From positions 1 through 36,460 of the forward strand of contig CAJQTH010000009.1 in the NCBI GenBank assembly GCA_905618905.1: DNA of 36,460 nucleotides, written 5' to 3'. Every line of letters begins with the position of its first letter. Within the stretch, counting starts at the first letter, position 1. The notes beneath the pieces are model-generated. The model saw nothing but the letters and a program-made list of their open reading frames with translations. It did not search any database and was not told where the DNA came from. Positions 32,829-36,460 of the stretch are shown in pieces. A program made the translations under genes and the position numbers. This DNA comes from an uncultured Candidatus Pelagibacter sp. (GTDB taxonomy: Bacteria > Pseudomonadota > Alphaproteobacteria > Pelagibacterales > Pelagibacteraceae).

Positions 32829-33974
32829 ATGAAATCAATCCTTCAGAAAGATCTTTGGTCCATTACATCTTTTTTAGAAAATAAAGAGTATAATTTTATT
32901 AAAAAAAATATACTTACTCAATTACCAGAAAAATTTATAGATGAAGCGATATTAGCCATATCTAGTTGGGATAACTACGCTCCTACTCCACTAATTAAAT
33001 TAAACAAATTAAATGATGAACTAAAATTCCAAAATATTTACTACAAGGATGAAGATAAAAGATTTGAACTTAAATCATTTAAAGCATTAGGTGGAGCTTT
33101 TGCTGTTTACAAAATTGCAAGTGAAAAAAAAAACATAACAGTTTCGACAGCTACAGCAGGAAATCATGGAAGATCAGTTGCATGGGGCGCACAAAGACTA
33201 GGTTTAAAATGTAAAATATTTATAAGTGAATTTGTTAGCGAGTCTAGAGCTGAAGCCATGCGTAATCTGGATGCTGAGGTTATTAGAGTTACAGGAAATT
33301 ACGACAATTCATTAAAGGAATGCATTAAACAATCTAATGTAAATAATTGGGAAATTGTACAAGATGTATCTTGGGAAGGTTACAAAGAAGTACCAAAATT
33401 GATTATGGCTGGGTACACAATAATGGTTAAAGAAATTTTAGATGAAATAGACTCAAATTCGATTACACACGTATTTCTTCAAGCAGGTGTTGGGGGAATG
33501 GCAGCGGCAATGATTGCTGGCTTTGCAAAATTATCAAAAAAAATTCCAAAGTTTATTACTGTTGAGCCAGAAAATGCAGACTGTGTATTTCAAAGCATTA
33601 AAAATAATAAACCTACAACTGTTGATATAAAAAAAGAAACAATAATGGGTGGAATGTCTTGTGGAGATGTTTCGAGTATTGCCTGGGAAATTTTAAAAAA
33701 TTCTACTAACTACAGCTTAACAATATCGGATGATGCAATCTCAACTACTGTTGCAATGCTAGCAGAAAAACATTTATCTGATGAAAAAATAATAGCTGGT
33801 GAATGTGCTGTGCCAGGTATCATTGCGTTAATAGGCTCATTTAACAATAAAGAATACTTGGATAAGCTGGGGTTAAATGAACAATCAAATGTACTATTAT
33901 TTGGTTGCGAGGGTTTAACTGATAATGCAATGTACCAAAAGCTACTAAGCGATGGATTACAAAAATCTAAGTAA
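32829..33974 (+). CDS. PLP-dependent diaminopropionate ammonia-lyase-like enzyme
   Basis: A 381-aa fold-type II PLP enzyme. KDEDKRFELKSFKALGGAFAVYK carries the Schiff-base lysine region of the diaminopropionate ammonia-lyase group; TATAGNHGRSVAWGAQRLG is the substrate/phosphate loop, QAGVGGMAAAMIAGF the PLP phosphate-binding loop, and MGGMSCGDVS and LLFGCEGLTDNAMY complete the family pattern. Threonine dehydratase is more distant. The TTG at 32820 gives four more residues but lies within gmaS, so the ATG at 32829 is chosen. Known family members break 2,3-diaminopropionate into pyruvate and ammonia. Its place directly behind gmaS suggests a substrate that yields an amine for the pathway. Confidence 0.82.
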   Translation: MKSILQKDLWSITSFLENKEYNFIKKNILTQLPEKFIDEAILAISSWDNYAPTPLIKLNKLNDELKFQNIYYKDEDKRFELKSFKALGGAFAVYKIASEKKNITVSTATAGNHGRSVAWGAQRLGLKCKIFISEFVSESRAEAMRNLDAEVIRVTGNYDNSLKECIKQSNVNNWEIVQDVSWEGYKEVPKLIMAGYTIMVKEILDEIDSNSITHVFLQAGVGGMAAAMIAGFAKLSKKIPKFITVEPENADCVFQSIKNNKPTTVDIKKETIMGGMSCGDVSSIAWEILKNSTNYSLTISDDAISTTVAMLAEKHLSDEKIIAGECAVPGIIALIGSFNNKEYLDKLGLNEQSNVLLFGCEGLTDNAMYQKLLSDGLQKSK

Positions 33975-33976
33975 AT

Positions 33977-35398
33977 ATGACAAAAAAAGCTGTGGTTTGG
34001 ATAAGAGAAGATTTTAGAATTGAAGATAATGAAGCCCTAGCTATTGCAACTCAAAATCATGAGTTTGTAAGTGCTCTTTATATTTATAACCCAAAAAATT
34101 TTGATAAAAAAAGAGAAGCTCAAAAATGGTGGATCTCTAAAGCTTTAGAAAATTTTAACCTAGATCTAAAAAAGTTAAATATTACATTGGAAGTTCAATT
34201 AGGTGATGAACTAGAAGTATTGTCAAATTTAAAGAAGAAAGATGATGTTACTGTTTATTGGAGTAAAGTGTATGAACCTGATGTAATTAATAAAGGTAAA
34301 AAAATAAGAGATCAATTCATTAAAAATGAAATTCAATATAAATATTTTAAAGGAAATATTCTCGTAGAGTTTCAGGAAATGACTAAAGATGATGGTACAC
34401 CTTATAAAGTATTCACTCCTTTTTGGAAGAAAACTGAACAATTATATATTTCAAAGTTACCCCCTAAATTTATAAAAGTTAAATCAAAAGAAAAAAAAAT
34501 AAATATATTTAGAAAATCAATTTCTATTAAAGAAATTTTACCTAAAAAAAATTGGCATAAGAAGTTTGAAAAATACTGGAAACCATCTGAGCAAGAAGCT
34601 AATAACTATTTACAGGAGTTAATAGATAATAGAATTGAGGGCTATGGTGATGCACGAGATATTCCAGGTGTTAATGGAACCTCTAAATTATCACCTTTCT
34701 TAAAATTTGGCCAAATACATGTGGAAAAAATTTGGAAGGAATGCCAAGGTATTAAAATTAAAAAAATAGGATATAGAAAATATATTAATGAATTAGGATG
34801 GAGAGAATTTTCTCATAGTTTAATTAATTACTTCCCACAAATGTTAAAAGGTAATCTTAGAAAAGATTTTGATAATTTTCCCTGGGTTAAAAATGATAAA
34901 TTTCTTAAAGCTTGGAAAAAAGGTATGACAGGATACCCCATTGTTGATGCGGGGATGAGGGAACTGTATGAAACAGGATGGATGCACAATAGAGTGCGAA
35001 TGATTGTTGCTTCTTTTCTTGTTAAGCATTTAAGAATTCATTGGATGGAGGGTGAAAAACATTTTAAAAATTGTTTAGTTGATTATAATGAAGCTAGCAA
35101 CGTTGCACAATGGCAATGGGTTGCAGGATGTGGTGCAGATGCAGCTCCATACTTTAGAATCTTCAATCCTATTCTTCAGGGTGAAAAATTTGACAAAGAT
35201 GGGATTTATACAAAAAAATGGGTTCCGGAACTTAAAAACATGCCTAATAAATTTTTATATAAACCATGGGAACTTGAAACCAAATACCAAGAGCAGATTA
35301 AAGTAGTTGTTGGTATCAACTATCCAAAACCAATTGTAGATCATGTTAAAGCAAGAAATGCTGCTCTAGATGCTTTTAAAACAATTAAAAAAAACTAA
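33977..35398 (+). CDS. phrB: deoxyribodipyrimidine photolyase (class I CPD photolyase)
   Basis: A 473-aa DNA photolyase/cryptochrome-family protein, of typical length. The N-terminal antenna domain starts with KKAVVWIREDFRIEDNEAL. The FAD and DNA-binding half has GTSKLSPFLKFGQIH, INELGWREFSHSL, KGMTGYPIVDAGMRELYETGWMHNRVRM, HWMEGEKHFKNCLVDYNEASN and AGCGADAAPYFRIFNPILQGEKFD, matching bacterial class I CPD photolyases closely. It repairs UV-made pyrimidine dimers with blue light. It starts two bases after the lyase stop, so it appears to share the gmaS message, an odd partner for a methylamine operon. Its end overlaps the convergent yjbQ end by four bases. Confidence 0.92.
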   Translation: MTKKAVVWIREDFRIEDNEALAIATQNHEFVSALYIYNPKNFDKKREAQKWWISKALENFNLDLKKLNITLEVQLGDELEVLSNLKKKDDVTVYWSKVYEPDVINKGKKIRDQFIKNEIQYKYFKGNILVEFQEMTKDDGTPYKVFTPFWKKTEQLYISKLPPKFIKVKSKEKKINIFRKSISIKEILPKKNWHKKFEKYWKPSEQEANNYLQELIDNRIEGYGDARDIPGVNGTSKLSPFLKFGQIHVEKIWKECQGIKIKKIGYRKYINELGWREFSHSLINYFPQMLKGNLRKDFDNFPWVKNDKFLKAWKKGMTGYPIVDAGMRELYETGWMHNRVRMIVASFLVKHLRIHWMEGEKHFKNCLVDYNEASNVAQWQWVAGCGADAAPYFRIFNPILQGEKFDKDGIYTKKWVPELKNMPNKFLYKPWELETKYQEQIKVVVGINYPKPIVDHVKARNAALDAFKTIKKN

Positions 35399-35814
35399 TC
35401 TCCTAAATAATGAAGAACAATCAATCTGTTTTGTTTCTCAATTCTGTGCTCAAAAAGATATAAGCCCTGCCAAGTACCAAGTGTTAACTCATTGTTTTTA
35501 ACGCTTAAAGAGATTTGATTATTAGTTAACGCAGACTTTATGTGTGAGGGCATGTCATCATTTCCCTCAGCTGTATGAATGTAAAGGGAATTATCCATTG
35601 GTACCAGCTTATTAAAAAAATTTACTAAATCAGTTTGAACATCTGGATCAGCGTTTTCTTGAATTATTAAAGAAGCACTGGTGTGTTGAATACTTATATT
35701 GATAATTCCATTATTAAATTCATTATCCTTGATCCATTTATTTGTTTGGTTGGTAAATTCATACAAACTTTGACCATTTGTATTAAATTCTAAATTTAAA
35801 AATTCTTGTCTCAT
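35395..35814 (-). CDS. yjbQ: YjbQ-family (UPF0047) protein
   Basis: A small single-domain 139-aa protein with all the family hallmarks: INISIQHTSASLIIQENADPDV, LYIHTAEGNDDMPSHIKSAL and LTLGTWQGLYLFEHR. The histidines and the Glu/Asp cluster line the trimeric active-site pocket. The family is widespread; members have been reported to have weak thiamine-phosphate synthase activity, but the true physiological role is not settled. It overlaps the upstream ATPase gene by four bases (ATGA), so the two are co-translated, and it overlaps the photolyase end tail-to-tail. Confidence 0.92.
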   Translation of the reverse strand: MRQEFLNLEFNTNGQSLYEFTNQTNKWIKDNEFNNGIINISIQHTSASLIIQENADPDVQTDLVNFFNKLVPMDNSLYIHTAEGNDDMPSHIKSALTNNQISLSVKNNELTLGTWQGLYLFEHRIEKQNRLIVLHYLGD

Positions 35815-36460
35815 TGCTTGTTATATTTGATAGATGTCAATTCATACAATCTACTAATGGTTCTTTTAAATATTTTTTTTAAATCTTCTGAGGAACTTAA
35901 TAGATCTAATTGTAATTGAGAAGATATCATTAGTGGTATATTATTTTCATAAAGAATATCAATTAGTGTAATAAATCTTTGTTGTTGATTGGAATTATCA
36001 CTATTAAAGATAGGAATATTTTCAATAACAATAAAATTACACACTTCAGCTATTTTTATATAATCTTCTGCTCCAATATTTTTAGAACATAATTCTTTAA
36101 AATCAAAACGTGCTATTCCATTAAAGTAATTCTTAATATGAAACTTTCTACCTTTAATGATTAAAGTCATTTCTTTATTGGATAGATTCTTTGTTATTTT
36201 TCTAAAAAACTTTTTAAGTTTAAAATTTGTTATTTCATTTAGTGGATAAAAATACCTTTCATTTTTATTTTTCAAAGATTTTCTATAGTCTTCTTCAATA
36301 ATTAACTTTGCTTGATAACATCTTTCTTTCATTATCTTAATAAAGGGGAGAAATTGATCTCGTTGTAATCCATCTTTATAAAGGTCATTTATTTTGGCAT
36401 TTGATGTAAATAAAACTTTTATATCTTCATCAAATATTTTTTTGAATAAGCTTCCCAAAA
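35811..36460 (-). CDS. zapE: AFG1/ZapE-type ATPase, C-terminal part (partial, runs off the window)
   Basis: The frame is open to the right edge. It begins within the motif GSLFKKIFDEDIKVLFTSNAKINDLYKDGLQRDQFLPFI, which in AFG1/ZapE proteins lies about halfway along and follows the Walker A and B motifs, so the first methionine visible is internal and about 150 residues are outside the window. The rest (DYR, then FDFKELCSKNIGAEDYIKIAEVCNFIVIENIPIF, and RFITLIDILYENNIPLMISSQ) is the usual C-terminal domain with the sensor-2-like end. ZapE acts in cell division in gamma-proteobacteria; AFG1 relates to respiratory-complex turnover in mitochondria. The role in this organism is not known. Confidence 0.85.
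   Translation of the reverse strand, partial: LGSLFKKIFDEDIKVLFTSNAKINDLYKDGLQRDQFLPFIKIMKERCYQAKLIIEEDYRKSLKNKNERYFYPLNEITNFKLKKFFRKITKNLSNKEMTLIIKGRKFHIKNYFNGIARFDFKELCSKNIGAEDYIKIAEVCNFIVIENIPIFNSDNSNQQQRFITLIDILYENNIPLMISSQLQLDLLSSSEDLKKIFKRTISRLYELTSIKYNKQ

Noticed and set aside
1..36460. CRISPR arrays, insertion sequences, tRNA or rRNA genes, prophage genes
   Set aside because: No regularly spaced repeats, transposase or integrase motifs, or tRNA-like cloverleaf were seen on either strand; the window looks like stable core and accessory metabolism.

Overview
The window is about 30% GC, densely packed, with short gaps and many 1-13 nt overlaps. Together with its gene content (Tmm, Tdm, the TMAO/glycine-betaine ABC transporter, GmaS, two glutamate-synthase-like triplets and a divergent ammonium transporter) this points to a marine alphaproteobacterium of the SAR11 / Pelagibacterales type. 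That assignment is inferred from composition and content; there is no rRNA or tRNA in the window to test it.

Layout. 1-258: the end of an unidentified lysine-rich gene and a 58-codon orphan. 267-5372 (minus): a four-subunit sarcosine-oxidase-type flavoenzyme in the order B-D-A-G, which in this setting may be the N-methylglutamate dehydrogenase. 5501-6654 (plus): formate-tetrahydrofolate ligase with about 175 central codons missing and a frameshift at the join. 6658-9840 (minus): an operon of a GpsA-like dehydrogenase, a small membrane protein, an iron-dependent alcohol dehydrogenase and a class I glutamine amidotransferase. 9921-11258 (plus): trimethylamine monooxygenase. 11319-17014 (minus): the TMAO/betaine ABC transporter (binding protein, ATPase and a double-length permease), interrupted by three small envelope-protein genes. 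17133-21248 (plus): TMAO demethylase, a MarR-like small protein and an orphan FAD amine oxidase. 21437-28327 (plus): glnT-glxB-glxC-glxD, a 135-aa unknown, an Amt transporter and a 74-aa membrane protein, closed by a strong terminator. 28393-35398 (plus): a 50-aa membrane protein, mgsA-mgsB-mgsC, gmaS, a diaminopropionate-ammonia-lyase-like enzyme and a photolyase. 35395-36460 (minus): a YjbQ-family protein and the C-terminal part of an AFG1/ZapE-type ATPase that runs off the window.

How it fits together. TMAO enters by TmoXVW or is made from trimethylamine by Tmm. Tdm splits TMAO to dimethylamine and formaldehyde. Monomethylamine is captured by GmaS as gamma-glutamylmethylamide, MgsABC transfers it to N-methylglutamate, and a SoxBDAG/MgdABCD-type enzyme releases the methyl group to tetrahydrofolate. 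Fhs would connect formate and the folate pool but is broken in this sequence. The dimethylamine step has no recognised dmmABC genes here; the orphan FAD oxidase beside tdm is a candidate. The GlnT/GlxBCD/Amt block is a second, paralogous GS/GOGAT-like module that probably handles ammonium or another amine.

Most worth a second look: the fhs deletion; a 15-bp long-range complementarity that would hide the amt ribosome-binding site on read-through mRNA; loss of all three Fe-S cysteines in MgsC but not in its paralogue GlxD; the paired modules with shared lysine-rich tails; and the unassigned genes embedded in the pathway.
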